A stretch of DNA of 64,000 nucleotides from an uncultured Desulfovibrio sp. (GTDB taxonomy: Bacteria > Desulfobacterota > Desulfovibrionia > Desulfovibrionales > Desulfovibrionaceae), in NCBI GenBank assembly GCA_934546745.1, contig CAKTDV010000016.1, positions 1-64,000 on the forward strand, written 5' to 3'. Position numbers and translations under genes: made by a program. Each line of letters starts with the position of its first letter. Within the stretch, counting starts at the first letter, position 1. The notes under the pieces were generated by a model, which worked only from the letters and a program-made list of their open reading frames with translations, did not search any database and was not told where the DNA came from. This document shows positions 7,775-16,354 of the stretch, piece after piece.

Positions 7775-9277
7775 CTACACACCTCCTCGAACCAGTTCCA
7801 GCAGGGTTCGCGTACCGAAGGCCGTTCCTCCGGCGACGGTCAGGGGCGCGGCTTTGGATGCCCAGTCCACACCGGCGATATCAAGATGCGCCCAGCGCAC
7901 GCCGTCCTGAATGAAGTGCTGCAGGAACAGGGCGGCATGGATGGCCCCGCCTTCGCGGGGGCCGATGTGGCAGATATCGGCCACGTCGCTTTTCATGTTT
8001 TCCTTGTAGTTTTTCCAGAGCGGCAGAGGCCAGAAGGCCTCGCCTCCCAGGGTGCCGGAGGCTTGCAGGCGTTCGCGCAGGGCGTCGTCATCGCAGAAGA
8101 GACCGGCCACTTCCTGACCGAGGGCCACGGCGCAGGCGCCTGTCAGCGTGGCAATATCCACAATGGCGGCGGGTGTCCACTGTTTCTGGGCATAGGCCAG
8201 GGCGTCGCACAGAACGAGACGCCCCTCGGCATCGGTGTTCTGGATTTCCACACTGTCGCCGTTGGCGGCCACAAGCACGTCGCCCGGGCGCGTGGCGCGT
8301 CCGTCCGGCATGTTTTCGGCGCAGGCCATGATGCCGATGACGCGGCGGGGTATACCCTCTCCGGCGGCGGCGGCCAGCACGGAGAGAACGATGGCCGCGC
8401 CCGTCATGTCGCATTTCATGGTGTGCATGTTTGCGCCGGGCTTGAGGCTGATGCCGCCGCTGTCAAAGGTGATCCCCTTGCCCACCAGAATCAGCGGTTT
8501 CTCCTGTTCATGCCCTTTCGGGGCATGTTCCAGCACGACAAGGCGCGGGGGGCTGACGGACCCCTGCCCCACGGCCAGCAGGCAGTTCATGCCCTGTTCA
8601 CGCAGATCGTCCTCATTCAGAACAGTGCAGGCAAGCCCGCATCCGGCAGCCAGCGTCCGGGCTTTTTCGCCCAAATCGGCAGGGCCCAGAAGATTGGACG
8701 GCGTATTGGCCAGCGTCCGGGCAAGGGCGACGGCTTCGGCGGCGCGTTCGCCGCGCCGTGCGGCGGCCTGGCCGCCATCCGGCACAAAATCTCCCTCAAA
8801 ACCGATAGCCAGCCACTCCGGATCCCTGTCTTCTTCCTGATCCGGTTTTTTCAACCCGCGGAGACGGTAGAGACCCAGCAGGGAGGCGTAGACGGCTTCT
8901 TCCACAAGGCGTTCCCGACCGCCGGGCAGGGTTGCCAGCAGGGGTTCGGGAATGAGGACGCTGGTTGCGCCCGCTGCCCGGCAGCGGCGCAGGGCCGCTC
9001 CAAGGGCCTTGCGCACGTCGTGGACATCCACGTTTTCCCGATCGCCAAGACCCACGGCCAGCACACGGGGGATAGCGAGTTCAGGGTGCCCGTACAGCAT
9101 GGTCAGCTCGTCCTTCTTGCCGTGCGCGTCACGCAGGGCCGGGGCAATGGCGAGCCAGGGGGCCGCGGCATCCACGCAGGGCACGGTACCGGGCAGGCGT
9201 TCGCCTTTGCAGAACAATACCACCATGACATCGGCCTTCCAGTGGGCGGGGCCGTTACATTGAAAACGTATATCCAT
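7775..9277 (-). CDS. pepA: Leucyl aminopeptidase (M17)
   Basis: This cytosolic dinuclear-zinc aminopeptidase removes N-terminal residues from peptides. The product is 500 residues from ATG 9277, which has AGGAG 8 nt upstream; a frame extension to 9346 is rejected. The catalytic domain (about 180-500) shows LILVGKGITFDSGGISLKP (Lys267 and a metal Asp272), the MKCDMTGA segment and the family signature NTDAEGRL at 347-354 with its metal ligands. The N-terminal domain (1-170) is diverged, as is usual. It heads the pepA-cobA/hemD-purN transcription unit and is divergent from hemW. Confidence 0.95.
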   Translation of the reverse strand: MDIRFQCNGPAHWKADVMVVLFCKGERLPGTVPCVDAAAPWLAIAPALRDAHGKKDELTMLYGHPELAIPRVLAVGLGDRENVDVHDVRKALGAALRRCRAAGATSVLIPEPLLATLPGGRERLVEEAVYASLLGLYRLRGLKKPDQEEDRDPEWLAIGFEGDFVPDGGQAAARRGERAAEAVALARTLANTPSNLLGPADLGEKARTLAAGCGLACTVLNEDDLREQGMNCLLAVGQGSVSPPRLVVLEHAPKGHEQEKPLILVGKGITFDSGGISLKPGANMHTMKCDMTGAAIVLSVLAAAAGEGIPRRVIGIMACAENMPDGRATRPGDVLVAANGDSVEIQNTDAEGRLVLCDALAYAQKQWTPAAIVDIATLTGACAVALGQEVAGLFCDDDALRERLQASGTLGGEAFWPLPLWKNYKENMKSDVADICHIGPREGGAIHAALFLQHFIQDGVRWAHLDIAGVDWASKAAPLTVAGGTAFGTRTLLELVRGGV

Positions 9278-9483
9278 ACATGACTCCTGTCTGCGGGAAA
9301 CCGCTTGTGAGAAGGGCAATATACGCAAGGCGTCCTTTTTTGCCAAGGCGCGCCCGGAGGCGCCGCGGGGGCGTTGCCATGCCGGATACGCGAGGTGGCG
9401 AGGCGTGTTTTTGCCGTTGGTTCTTTTTTTGCATGGTGAGGAACGCTGACCAGAGAGTCACTTTTCTGTCATCAAGGTGCGCC

Positions 9484-10761
9484 ATGCTGATCTATATCCA
9501 TGTTCCCTTTTGCCGCCGGCGGTGTCGTTACTGTGCCTTTTATTCCCTGCCCCTTGGGCGCGGTGGCAATCCCCGCATGTCCGATCATTTGCGGGCGTAT
9601 GCCGATACGCTGCTGATGGAGCTGGCCCACTGGGGCGATCGTTTCGGCGGGATGCCGGTGGAGTCCGTCTTTTTCGGAGGAGGGACGCCGAGCCTGTTGT
9701 CTCCCTCCTTTATACATGCCGTGCTTGATCGTATCGGGCGGTATTTTGCTCTGGACCCGAAAGCGGAAATCACGCTGGAAGCCAATCCCGAATCTCTGCG
9801 GCGGCAGCAGGATGCCGCGGATTTTCTGGCGGCGGGGGTGAATCGTTTGTCCATCGGCCTGCAAAGCCTGGATGACAGCGTGCTGCATATGCTGGGGCGA
9901 TCCCACAAGGCGGCGGACAGTCTGCGGACGGTGTTTAACGCCCGCGAAGCGGGCTGCGCCAATATCAGCGTCGATGTGATGTGGGGCCTTCCTGGGCAGA
10001 GTGTGCGTCAGTGGCTGCGGACGCTCAAGGACATATGCCGGATAGGGCCGGATCATATTTCCTCATACGGTTTGACGCTGGAGCCGGGGACGCCGCTGGA
10101 GCAGGACTGCTCCAAGGGGCGGCTTGCCCTGCCGCCGGAGCGGGATCAGAGCCTGATGTATATGGAGGGATCGGCCCTGCTGGAGTCGCAGGGCTACCTG
10201 CATTATGAAATTTCCAATTATGCGCGTATGGGTTTCCAGTGCCGTCATAACCTGGGGTACTGGGAGGGGCGGGACTATCTTGGCCTGGGGCCCTCGGCGA
10301 CCTCGACCATGCTCCATACCCGCTGGACAAATCCCGCCAGCCAGCAGGCGTGGGATGCGCAGGTGCGCGACGGGACGCTGGGACAGGAGCCGGAGCTGCT
10401 GACCCCCCGTGTGCGCGTGCTTGAGCTGATCATGCTGCGCTTGCGAACGGCGCGCGGTCTGCGTCTCAAGGCGTACAGGATGTTGACCGGCCGCGATTTC
10501 GTCAAGGATAACCAGCGGATGATTCAAGCCCTGTATGACAATGGCCTTGTGCGCATGCGCGACGGCTATCTGCGCCTGACGCGCAAAGGCATGCTGGTTT
10601 CCAACGCCATTTTGCGCAATCTGTTTGAGAACACCGGCAATATGCTGGCACTGCCGCAGAATCAGCCGTTGACCATACCGCGGGCAGCGGATTTTGATGC
10701 GGAAGAGCTGGAGGATCTCGATCGCGCGCTGGTGCGGGCGACCATTTCCCCGGGCGCGTAG
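9484..10761 (+). CDS. hemW: Radical SAM haem chaperone HemW-like protein
   Basis: This is a 425-residue radical SAM protein of the HemN/HemW group, counted from ATG 9484. It starts MLIYIHVPFC and carries the CX3CX2C cluster motif as C10, C14 and C17 (CRRRCRYC). The family motifs VFFGGGTPSLL, EITLEANPES, RLSIGLQSL and YEISNYA follow. The C-terminal HemN domain (about 300-420) has VLELIMLRLRTARGL. HemW proteins bind haem and lack oxidase activity, while HemN oxidises coproporphyrinogen; the N-terminus beginning directly at the strand before the cluster favours HemW. A longer upstream frame (from 9280) is rejected. It converges on cheV. Confidence 0.85.
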   Translation: MLIYIHVPFCRRRCRYCAFYSLPLGRGGNPRMSDHLRAYADTLLMELAHWGDRFGGMPVESVFFGGGTPSLLSPSFIHAVLDRIGRYFALDPKAEITLEANPESLRRQQDAADFLAAGVNRLSIGLQSLDDSVLHMLGRSHKAADSLRTVFNAREAGCANISVDVMWGLPGQSVRQWLRTLKDICRIGPDHISSYGLTLEPGTPLEQDCSKGRLALPPERDQSLMYMEGSALLESQGYLHYEISNYARMGFQCRHNLGYWEGRDYLGLGPSATSTMLHTRWTNPASQQAWDAQVRDGTLGQEPELLTPRVRVLELIMLRLRTARGLRLKAYRMLTGRDFVKDNQRMIQALYDNGLVRMRDGYLRLTRKGMLVSNAILRNLFENTGNMLALPQNQPLTIPRAADFDAEELEDLDRALVRATISPGA

Positions 10762-10824
10762 CGCGGGCATTGTCCGTGTGACATCGCGCGCGTCCGGGAT
10801 CGGGGCGAAGGGGATGAACGGAAT

Positions 10825-10855
10825 ATGCCGCGTTTCCCCTGGGGAAACGCGGCAT
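10825..10855. terminator. Bidirectional hairpin between hemW and cheV
   Basis: Perfect 15-bp arms (ATGCCGCGTTTCCCC at 10825-10839, complement at 10841-10855) meet at a single central T. It lies between the convergent stops of hemW and cheV and has no U tract on either side. Confidence 0.55.
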
Positions 10856-10862
10856 CTCTGTC

Positions 10863-11876
10863 TCAGGAGGTGAACGGACTTGCCGTGAAGGGGCTCGTCG
10901 TATGGTTCTGCTGCGCCTTGGCGGGGGGCATGGGTTGGCCCCAGGTTTCCTTGATCAGCGTGTTCAGCTTGTCGGACAGCGCCTTCAGATCGGGCTTGGT
11001 GAACTGGGCGTCCGCGCCGACGGAGGCACACTTGCGCGCCAGCGGATCATTGATCATGGATGAGAAAATGGCCACGGGAATACGCTTGAGCACCGGATCC
11101 TCCTTGATGTGCTTGCACAGGGCCAGCCCGTCCATGGAGGGCATTTCGATGTCGGAGATAATGCCCGCGCAATAGTTGGAGATGGGTTCTCCGGTTTCTT
11201 CGCACTGTCGCTTGAGTTCCAGCAGATAGTGCCAGGCTTCTTCCCCGTTGACTTTCTGCGTCAGGGTGAAGCGGCCTTCCTGGGCGAGCAGGTGCGCCAC
11301 AAGGCTGCGGATACTGGAGGAATCGTCCACATGGAGGATTTCCCGCGGGCAGTCTTCCTTGACAATCTGATCCTCATCGGGATAGCGGATGGCCATGCTC
11401 GGGTTGAGTTCGGCGACAATGGCTTCCAGATCCAGCAGGAAAATGACGCGGTCTTCCAGCCGCACGACGCCTGTAATGGAGCTCTGGCTGATGTTTTGCA
11501 GAAAATTGCCGGGGGCTTCCACATCCGTCCAGCTCAGGCGGTAGATGCGGTTGACGCCGGAGACGAGAAAGCCGGTGTAGACGGTATTGAATTCCGTGAC
11601 GATGACCTTGGCATCCTCGTTGGTAATGGGGGTGCTGCCAAGATACTTTGCCATGTCAATCATCGGTACGATGCGCCCGTTGCGGTGGGAGAAAGCGCCG
11701 AGCACGGCCGGATGTCGCATTTCCGGCATGGCCGTAATGGGTTGGCGACGGATGATTTCCACTACCTTGGCCACATTGAGCCCGTAGTGTCCCTCATAGT
11801 CGTCCTGATTGACGTAGAATTCCACAATTTCCAGCTCGTTTGTGCCGGTTTCCAGCAGGATATTGGTTTGCGACAT
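10863..11876 (-). CDS. cheV: Chemotaxis coupling protein CheV
   Basis: CheV couples chemoreceptors to CheA and can be phosphorylated for adaptation. The 337-residue protein has an N-terminal CheW domain (about 15-155; FYVNQDDYEGHYGLNVAKVV and ITGVVRLEDRVIFLLDLE) and a C-terminal receiver domain (about 178-310). The receiver has the acidic pair in LHVDDSSSIR, the phospho-acceptor D242 in SDIEMPSMDG, and the conserved Lys in QFTKPDL. The last 25 residues are a disordered Ser/Thr/Pro tail. No other chemotaxis gene is adjacent. Confidence 0.95.
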   Translation of the reverse strand: MSQTNILLETGTNELEIVEFYVNQDDYEGHYGLNVAKVVEIIRRQPITAMPEMRHPAVLGAFSHRNGRIVPMIDMAKYLGSTPITNEDAKVIVTEFNTVYTGFLVSGVNRIYRLSWTDVEAPGNFLQNISQSSITGVVRLEDRVIFLLDLEAIVAELNPSMAIRYPDEDQIVKEDCPREILHVDDSSSIRSLVAHLLAQEGRFTLTQKVNGEEAWHYLLELKRQCEETGEPISNYCAGIISDIEMPSMDGLALCKHIKEDPVLKRIPVAIFSSMINDPLARKCASVGADAQFTKPDLKALSDKLNTLIKETWGQPMPPAKAQQNHTTSPFTASPFTS

Positions 11877-12303
11877 ACTGTCTCCAAAAGCCGGTGGCGG
11901 CGAAAGCGCGCCGGGCGTAATGTCCAGAACATATTTTCTAGGGATACTGGGGCGCTCTCAGAAGGCGGCCTGTCCCTCCGTGCGCAGGCGCGCCTCTTCG
12001 GGATGCGCCCTGTATGCTCTCCCGCGGGGTCTGCCCGGCGCGGACACAGCCGGATCGTGGATACGGCATCCTGCGCGCCCGTCACGTCACCTGTTAGCAC
12101 ATAAAAGACGGAAAGGCAAAACACCGGCTGTATGCCTCATTTTCAGGAAAAACGGCGCCGCGCGTCTGGTGATCGGAACGGAATCGACGTTCCTTTTTGC
12201 GGACGCTCCGTACAGCCGGTCTCCACCGGATACCGGGATACAGGCTTTTCGGCCATATGCGGGAAATCTTTACGCGGGGGCGCCGCTTCCTTCGAGGAAC
12301 AAC
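11877..12303. other. Intergenic region between cheV and cysK
   Basis: This 427-bp stretch follows the 3' end of cysK and precedes the start of cheV on the minus strand, so it should contain the cheV promoter and cysK terminator. Short open frames exist on both strands but none has a plausible ribosome-binding site or recognisable product. I see no strong terminator hairpin or promoter. Confidence 0.5.
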
Positions 12304-13224
12304 TCATTTTGTCTCCGCGAAGAGACCGGTGGACAGATAGCGTTCTCCGGTATCGCAGGCAAAGGTGACAATGTGTCTGCCGTTCATTTCCGGGCGTGCC
12401 GCGAGACGCAGGGCCGCCGCGAGATTGGCCCCTGTGGAGATGCCAGCGCAGACGCCTTCCGCGGCCATGAGCCTGCGGGCGGTTTCGCGGGCTTCTTCCG
12501 TGGTGACCGTGAGGATTTCATCCACAATGTCCCGGTTCAGATTTTTGGGGACAAAACCCGCGCCGATGCCCTGGATACCGTGGGGACCGGCCTTGCCGCC
12601 GGAAAGCACGGGCGATTCGGCAGGCTCCACGGCGATAATGCGGCACTCCGGCAGCAGACCCTTGAGATATAGCCCCGTACCGGAGAGGGTCGCGCCGGAG
12701 CCGACGCCGCTCACCAGGGCATCGACGGTTCCGTTGCTGTCATGCAGAATTTCCGGCCCCGTCGACGTGTAGTGGGCTTCAATGGCGTCGGCATTGGTGA
12801 ACTGGCAGGGGCGGAACGCCAGGCGTTCCGCCGCGAGTTGTTCCGCCATCTCCACGGCGCCGCCCATCCCTTTTTCCGCGGGGGTAAGTATCAGTTCCGC
12901 GCCAAGGGAGGCAAGCAGCTGGCGGCGTTCGACGCTCATGGATTCCGGCATGGTCAGAACGCAGCGCAGTCCGCGCACGGCGCAGGTCATGGCCAGCCCG
13001 ATGCCCATGTTGCCGCTGGTGGCCTCCACGACGGAGCCGCCCGCGGTCAGTTCACCGCGTTGCATGGCGCGATCCAGAATGTGGAACGCCGCGCGATCCT
13101 TGACGGAGCCTCCGGGATTCTGATTTTCGAGCTTGAGAAGCAGAACGCCCGGCAAACCGGCCGCAAGGCGGGAAAGACGCAACAGGGGCGTACGTCCGAT
13201 GCTTTGGAGTAGGGTCGTGAGCAT
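12304..13224 (-). CDS. cysK: Cysteine synthase (O-acetylserine sulfhydrylase)
   Basis: This PLP enzyme makes cysteine from O-acetylserine and sulfide. It has 306 residues, the usual length. The PLP lysine is K42 in NPGGSVKDR; the substrate loop TSGNMG is at 69-74 and the phosphate-binding glycine loop is VSGVGSGATLSGTG. The C-terminal FACDTGERYLST is the CysK/CysM ending. The MGIGLAM segment and overall fit favour the CysK/CysM core family over cystathionine beta-synthase. It stands alone, divergent from a small secreted protein. Confidence 0.92.
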   Translation of the reverse strand: MLTTLLQSIGRTPLLRLSRLAAGLPGVLLLKLENQNPGGSVKDRAAFHILDRAMQRGELTAGGSVVEATSGNMGIGLAMTCAVRGLRCVLTMPESMSVERRQLLASLGAELILTPAEKGMGGAVEMAEQLAAERLAFRPCQFTNADAIEAHYTSTGPEILHDSNGTVDALVSGVGSGATLSGTGLYLKGLLPECRIIAVEPAESPVLSGGKAGPHGIQGIGAGFVPKNLNRDIVDEILTVTTEEARETARRLMAAEGVCAGISTGANLAAALRLAARPEMNGRHIVTFACDTGERYLSTGLFAETK

Positions 13225-13446
13225 GGCACCCTCGCAATGGTGTTAATGGAGAAATGCGCCGCGGCGTTTTGCAATGCGCAAGGCGCTGTGCGCGGAGACG
13301 CGAAGCGATGTACCAGATACCTACGTAGGCGATTTTATCCGTATTGGCAATCCTGCCTGTTGCGCCATGCCTTGACGAACCGGCTTGACGAAGCGCCGTG
13401 CGCAGGGCATGCAGAAAAGAGCGACACTGCTCGCAAGGAGGGGAAA

Positions 13447-13905
13447 ATGAGATTGCTGTTTGCCGCGGCGGGGTGCGCTCTGATGCTTGTTGTTGCGGCG
13501 GGCGGCGCGCAGGCGCGGCCCGATCTGGTGGAACTGTATGCCGAAGCCGTGCGCACCGCGGACGCGGCCGCGCTGGAGCGGCTTCTTGCGCCCAACTACT
13601 GGCATATCAGCTCCAACGGCCATATTCAGGACAAGGAACATTTTATCGCCGCCATCAAGACCGGGAAGCTGGCCGTCAAAACGTTGCGTATCCGTAACGT
13701 TCGCGCCTCCATGGCCGGCAAGACCCTTGTCGTGACCGGGAATGGCCTCATGCGGGGCGTCAGCGATCCGCCGCTTCCCGAAGGGTTGATGCGCTATACC
13801 CTGGTGCTTGGGGATAACGGCGGACGGCAGCAGGTCGTCCTGTTTCAGGCGACCCCTGTCATTCCGTCGGCCGGTTGCGAGGATGGCAATTGCGCTCTGC
13901 GCTGA
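13447..13905 (+). CDS. Secreted NTF2/SnoaL-like protein
   Basis: This 152-residue protein has a cleavable signal peptide (MRLLFAAAGCALMLVVAAGG, cleavage near AQA-RP). The mature part has the NTF2-like cone pattern of periplasmic DUF4440-type proteins: an N-terminal helix DLVELYAEAVRTADAAALER, LLAPNYWHISSNGHIQDKEH, then antiparallel strands ending VVLFQATP. Such domains bind small ligands or act as scaffolds; no catalytic residues can be assigned. AAGGAGG is 6 nt before the ATG, which decides this start over an upstream ATG at 13237. Two late cysteines (CEDGNC) could form a disulfide. Confidence 0.65.
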   Translation: MRLLFAAAGCALMLVVAAGGAQARPDLVELYAEAVRTADAAALERLLAPNYWHISSNGHIQDKEHFIAAIKTGKLAVKTLRIRNVRASMAGKTLVVTGNGLMRGVSDPPLPEGLMRYTLVLGDNGGRQQVVLFQATPVIPSAGCEDGNCALR

Positions 13906-14289
13906 CGGCGCACCGGGCCTGTCCATGGAAGGGGGTGGAGGCGGCACGCGGCAAATTTTGCCGGGGGAGGAGGACGCGCGATGCCGTATGCCGGCAGATT
14001 CGTCCCTTTCCCTCCCTTCGGCCTCATCGTGGGGCGCGCGGGCGACGCCAGAAAAACAGCCGTGCCGTTTTTTTCATTGCGTGCCATCCTTTTTAATAAA
14101 AACAGCTTGTTATAGTTTTCGAACACGGCGGGAACAGCCCGGCGGACAGGAAAAAAAGAGCGGTGTCCGCCGTTTTCGCCGGGAGCGTTTCGTTGTTGGA
14201 TCTTTTTTTGCTTTATAAGGCGCGACGAGAGAACACGGAACTTTTTTCAGGGCCGCAACGTTGATGTGACGGCTCCAAAGGACAGAACC
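13906..14289. other. Intergenic region without a gene
   Basis: This 384-bp stretch holds no frame with a convincing start or product. A TATAAG at 14214-14219 could be a -10 element for the downstream small gene, but no good -35 is spaced from it. Confidence 0.4.
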
Positions 14290-14658
14290 ATGCAGATTAC
14301 CAATGACTCCTCTCTGTCGGCGCTTGATCTTTTTGGTACGGATTCCGTTTACGCAAATGCAACGGAAAAAGAGATGCGGGGTACGGCACTGCTGTCGCGG
14401 GATGGAGACAGCGTGACCATCTCCGGGGAAGCGCGCCAGCTGTACGCGCAACAGAGCGCCGCCGCGCAAGAAAACGCGGCCACCCCGGCTCAGGGGGGAA
14501 CAGGCGGCAGCGGAAGCGACAACAGCCAGATTCAGAATCAGATCCAGAGCCTGCGAAGCCAGATTGCCTCGCTGATGCAGGTATCCGGTGAGAACAATAC
14601 CGGGGAGATTGCCGCCTTGCAGGCACAGCTTGCTGCCTTGCAGGCCCAGCTGGGCTAG
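14290..14658 (+). CDS. Small protein with C-terminal coiled coil, unknown function
   Basis: This 122-residue protein has AAAGGA upstream of ATG 14290. The N-terminus is polar, with VTISGEARQLYAQQ at about 40-55, a phrase that recurs in small flagellum- or surface-associated proteins of related bacteria. A Gly/Ser linker (about 68-80) leads to a heptad-like coiled coil (NQIQSLRSQIASLM) ending in a duplicated ALQAQLAALQAQLG tail. It has no signal peptide or membrane segment. It is a monocistronic unit with its own terminator. I do not recognise the family. Confidence 0.6.
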   Translation: MQITNDSSLSALDLFGTDSVYANATEKEMRGTALLSRDGDSVTISGEARQLYAQQSAAAQENAATPAQGGTGGSGSDNSQIQNQIQSLRSQIASLMQVSGENNTGEIAALQAQLAALQAQLG

Positions 14659-14728
14659 CGCGGTTTTTTACATCTTTTCCATCGGGGGATGCCGCTGTTG
14701 CCGTGGCGGCGTCTCCTTCCCCTCCCCA

Positions 14729-14764
14729 AAGAGGCGTGCCTTTGCCGTGGCACGCCTCTTTTTT
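14729..14764 (+). terminator. Rho-independent terminator
   Basis: Twelve-bp arms AAGAGGCGTGCC (14729-14740) and GGCACGCCTCTT (14749-14760) with an 8-nt loop and a T run of six (14759-14764) follow the coiled-coil gene by 70 bp. Confidence 0.85.
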
Positions 14765-14922
14765 GTCTCATAACGGATAACGCCTGCCCTTGCCACGGCG
14801 CGCCCGTGTGTGGGCAAGTTGCGTGTGAAATTTCTCAATAGCAAAAATGGCGCTGCCCGCGCACGGCGTCAATACGCTGTTTTTCCCCGCACGCGGGCCC
14901 GGGCGTCCGTCAGAAAAAAGAG

Positions 14923-14950
14923 TTGACCTATTAGGAATTGTTACTATAAA
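14923..14950 (+). promoter_or_regulatory. Sigma-70 promoter of rubrerythrin
   Basis: TTGACC (14923-14928) and TATAAA (14945-14950) are separated by 16 bp and lie about 50 bp before the rubrerythrin start. The AT-rich stretch around the -10 (TTAGGAATTGTTACTATAA) loosely resembles a PerR/Fur-type box, but symmetry is poor, so no operator is called. Confidence 0.65.
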
Positions 14951-14998
14951 ATAGCCGGAACAACCCTCCCAACCGGCGTCAACGCCAAAGGATATCCC

Positions 14999-15574
14999 AT
15001 GAAATCTCTGAAAGGGACGCAGACGGAAAAGAATATTCTCACCGCTTTTGCGGGAGAGTCTCAGGCGCGCAATCGCTACGATTTTTTCGCCGGGGCCGCC
15101 AAAAAGGAAGGCTTCGCGCTGGTAAGCGATATTTTTATGGAAACGGCGTCGCAGGAAAAGGAACATGCCAAGAGGCTGTTCAAATTCCTTGAGGGCGGCG
15201 ATGTGGAAATTGCCGCGGCCTTTCCCGCCGGCGTCATTGCCGGCAGCCACGCCAATCTGATTGCGTCCGCGGCCGGTGAAAATCATGAGCACACGGAAAT
15301 GTATCCTTCCTTTGCCGCGACGGCCGAAAAAGAAGGTTTTGCCGAGGTTGCCGCCGTCATGCGCAATATCGCGGTAGCCGAAGCCTACCATGAACGGCGT
15401 TTTCTGGCGCTGGCCAGGGATATCAAGGAAGGGCGCATGTTCCTGCGTGAAAAGCCCGTCATCTGGCGTTGCCGCAACTGCGGCTGTCTGGTGGAGGGAA
15501 CGCACGCTCCCGACGTATGCCCCGCCTGTGCGCATCCCCAGGCGTATTTTGAGGAGCTGAACTACAGCTTCTAG
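14999..15574 (+). CDS. rbr: Rubrerythrin
   Basis: This non-haem iron peroxidase of the anaerobe oxidative-stress response reduces hydrogen peroxide. It has 191 residues, typical of the family. The ferritin-like four-helix domain (1-145) has the diiron ligands E20, E53, E94, E97, E128 and H131 in the usual pattern (GESQARNRY, QEKEHAKRL, GENHEHTE, AEAYHERR). The C-terminal rubredoxin-like domain (155-185) has two CxxC knuckles at C158/C161 and C174/C177. AAAGGA precedes the start and a promoter lies upstream. It is monocistronic. Confidence 0.97.
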   Translation: MKSLKGTQTEKNILTAFAGESQARNRYDFFAGAAKKEGFALVSDIFMETASQEKEHAKRLFKFLEGGDVEIAAAFPAGVIAGSHANLIASAAGENHEHTEMYPSFAATAEKEGFAEVAAVMRNIAVAEAYHERRFLALARDIKEGRMFLREKPVIWRCRNCGCLVEGTHAPDVCPACAHPQAYFEELNYSF

Positions 15575-15641
15575 CGCGGAAGCCTTCGGCGCGGTTGCAT
15601 GTTGGCAACGCGGCCGCGCTGACGCGCCGTTGTTTTTTCTG

Positions 15642-15669
15642 CCCCGGGCGGTTTCCGTCCGGGGTTTTT
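15642..15669 (+). terminator. Terminator of rubrerythrin
   Basis: Ten-bp arms CCCCGGGCGG (15642-15651) and CCGTCCGGGG (15655-15664), one G-T pair, with a TTT loop and five T after. Confidence 0.75.
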
Positions 15670-15751
15670 CATCGCGATGGGGGTAGGCTTTTCGGACGTT
15701 CACCGTTACACTGTGGCGGAGGAACGGAACGAACAGAGGGCGAAGCGGGTT

Positions 15752-16354
15752 ATGATTGCATATCTTGAGGGAAGGCTTGCGGAAATAGGGGATGACGCCT
15801 GTCTGCTGGTGACGGAAAGCGGCGTGGGTTACGAGGTCGGCCTGCCGTCCCATACGTGCGCGGCGCTGCCCGGGCGCGGACAGCCCGTGGTTTTTTATAT
15901 AAGCCATGTCGTCCGTGAGGACGCGCAGGAGCTGTACGGCTTCGAGACCTTTGAGGAGCGGCAGACATTTCGCGTGCTGCTTTCCATCGCCAAGGTGGGT
16001 GCGCGCACGGCGCTGGCCATTCTTTCCCGCTACCGCCCCGGCGATCTGCGGGCCGTGGTGGCGGAGGAGAATGTGGCGGCGCTGACGCGGGTGCCGGGTA
16101 TCGGCAAGAAAACGGCACAGCATATTTTTCTTGAGCTGAAATACAAACTCAAGGCGGCCGGCGCGCCGTCTTCCCCGCCCTCGGGGCATCCCCCATCGGT
16201 GTTCCGCGATGTCGTGGATGGACTGGCGAATCTTGGCTATCCCGAGGAGGAATGCGCGCTTCTTGTGCGGGAGCTGCTGCGGGAGCGGGCGGATCTTGGC
16301 GTGAGTGAAGCGTTGCGTGCCGCCCTCAAGGCGCTGGGGAAAGGGAGGGTGTGA
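15752..16354 (+). CDS. ruvA: Holliday junction DNA helicase subunit RuvA
   Basis: RuvA binds four-way junctions as a tetramer and loads RuvB for branch migration. The 200-residue protein from ATG 15752 begins MIAYLEGRLAEI, the classic OB-fold start; a frame from 15677 adds 25 unrelated residues. The helix-hairpin-helix region includes LLSIAKVGARTALAIL and TRVPGIGKKTAQHIFLELK. A flexible Pro/Ser linker (about 137-150) leads to the RuvB-binding C-terminal domain. The stop and the ruvB start overlap (TGATG). ruvC is not adjacent. Confidence 0.95.
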   Translation: MIAYLEGRLAEIGDDACLLVTESGVGYEVGLPSHTCAALPGRGQPVVFYISHVVREDAQELYGFETFEERQTFRVLLSIAKVGARTALAILSRYRPGDLRAVVAEENVAALTRVPGIGKKTAQHIFLELKYKLKAAGAPSSPPSGHPPSVFRDVVDGLANLGYPEEECALLVRELLRERADLGVSEALRAALKALGKGRV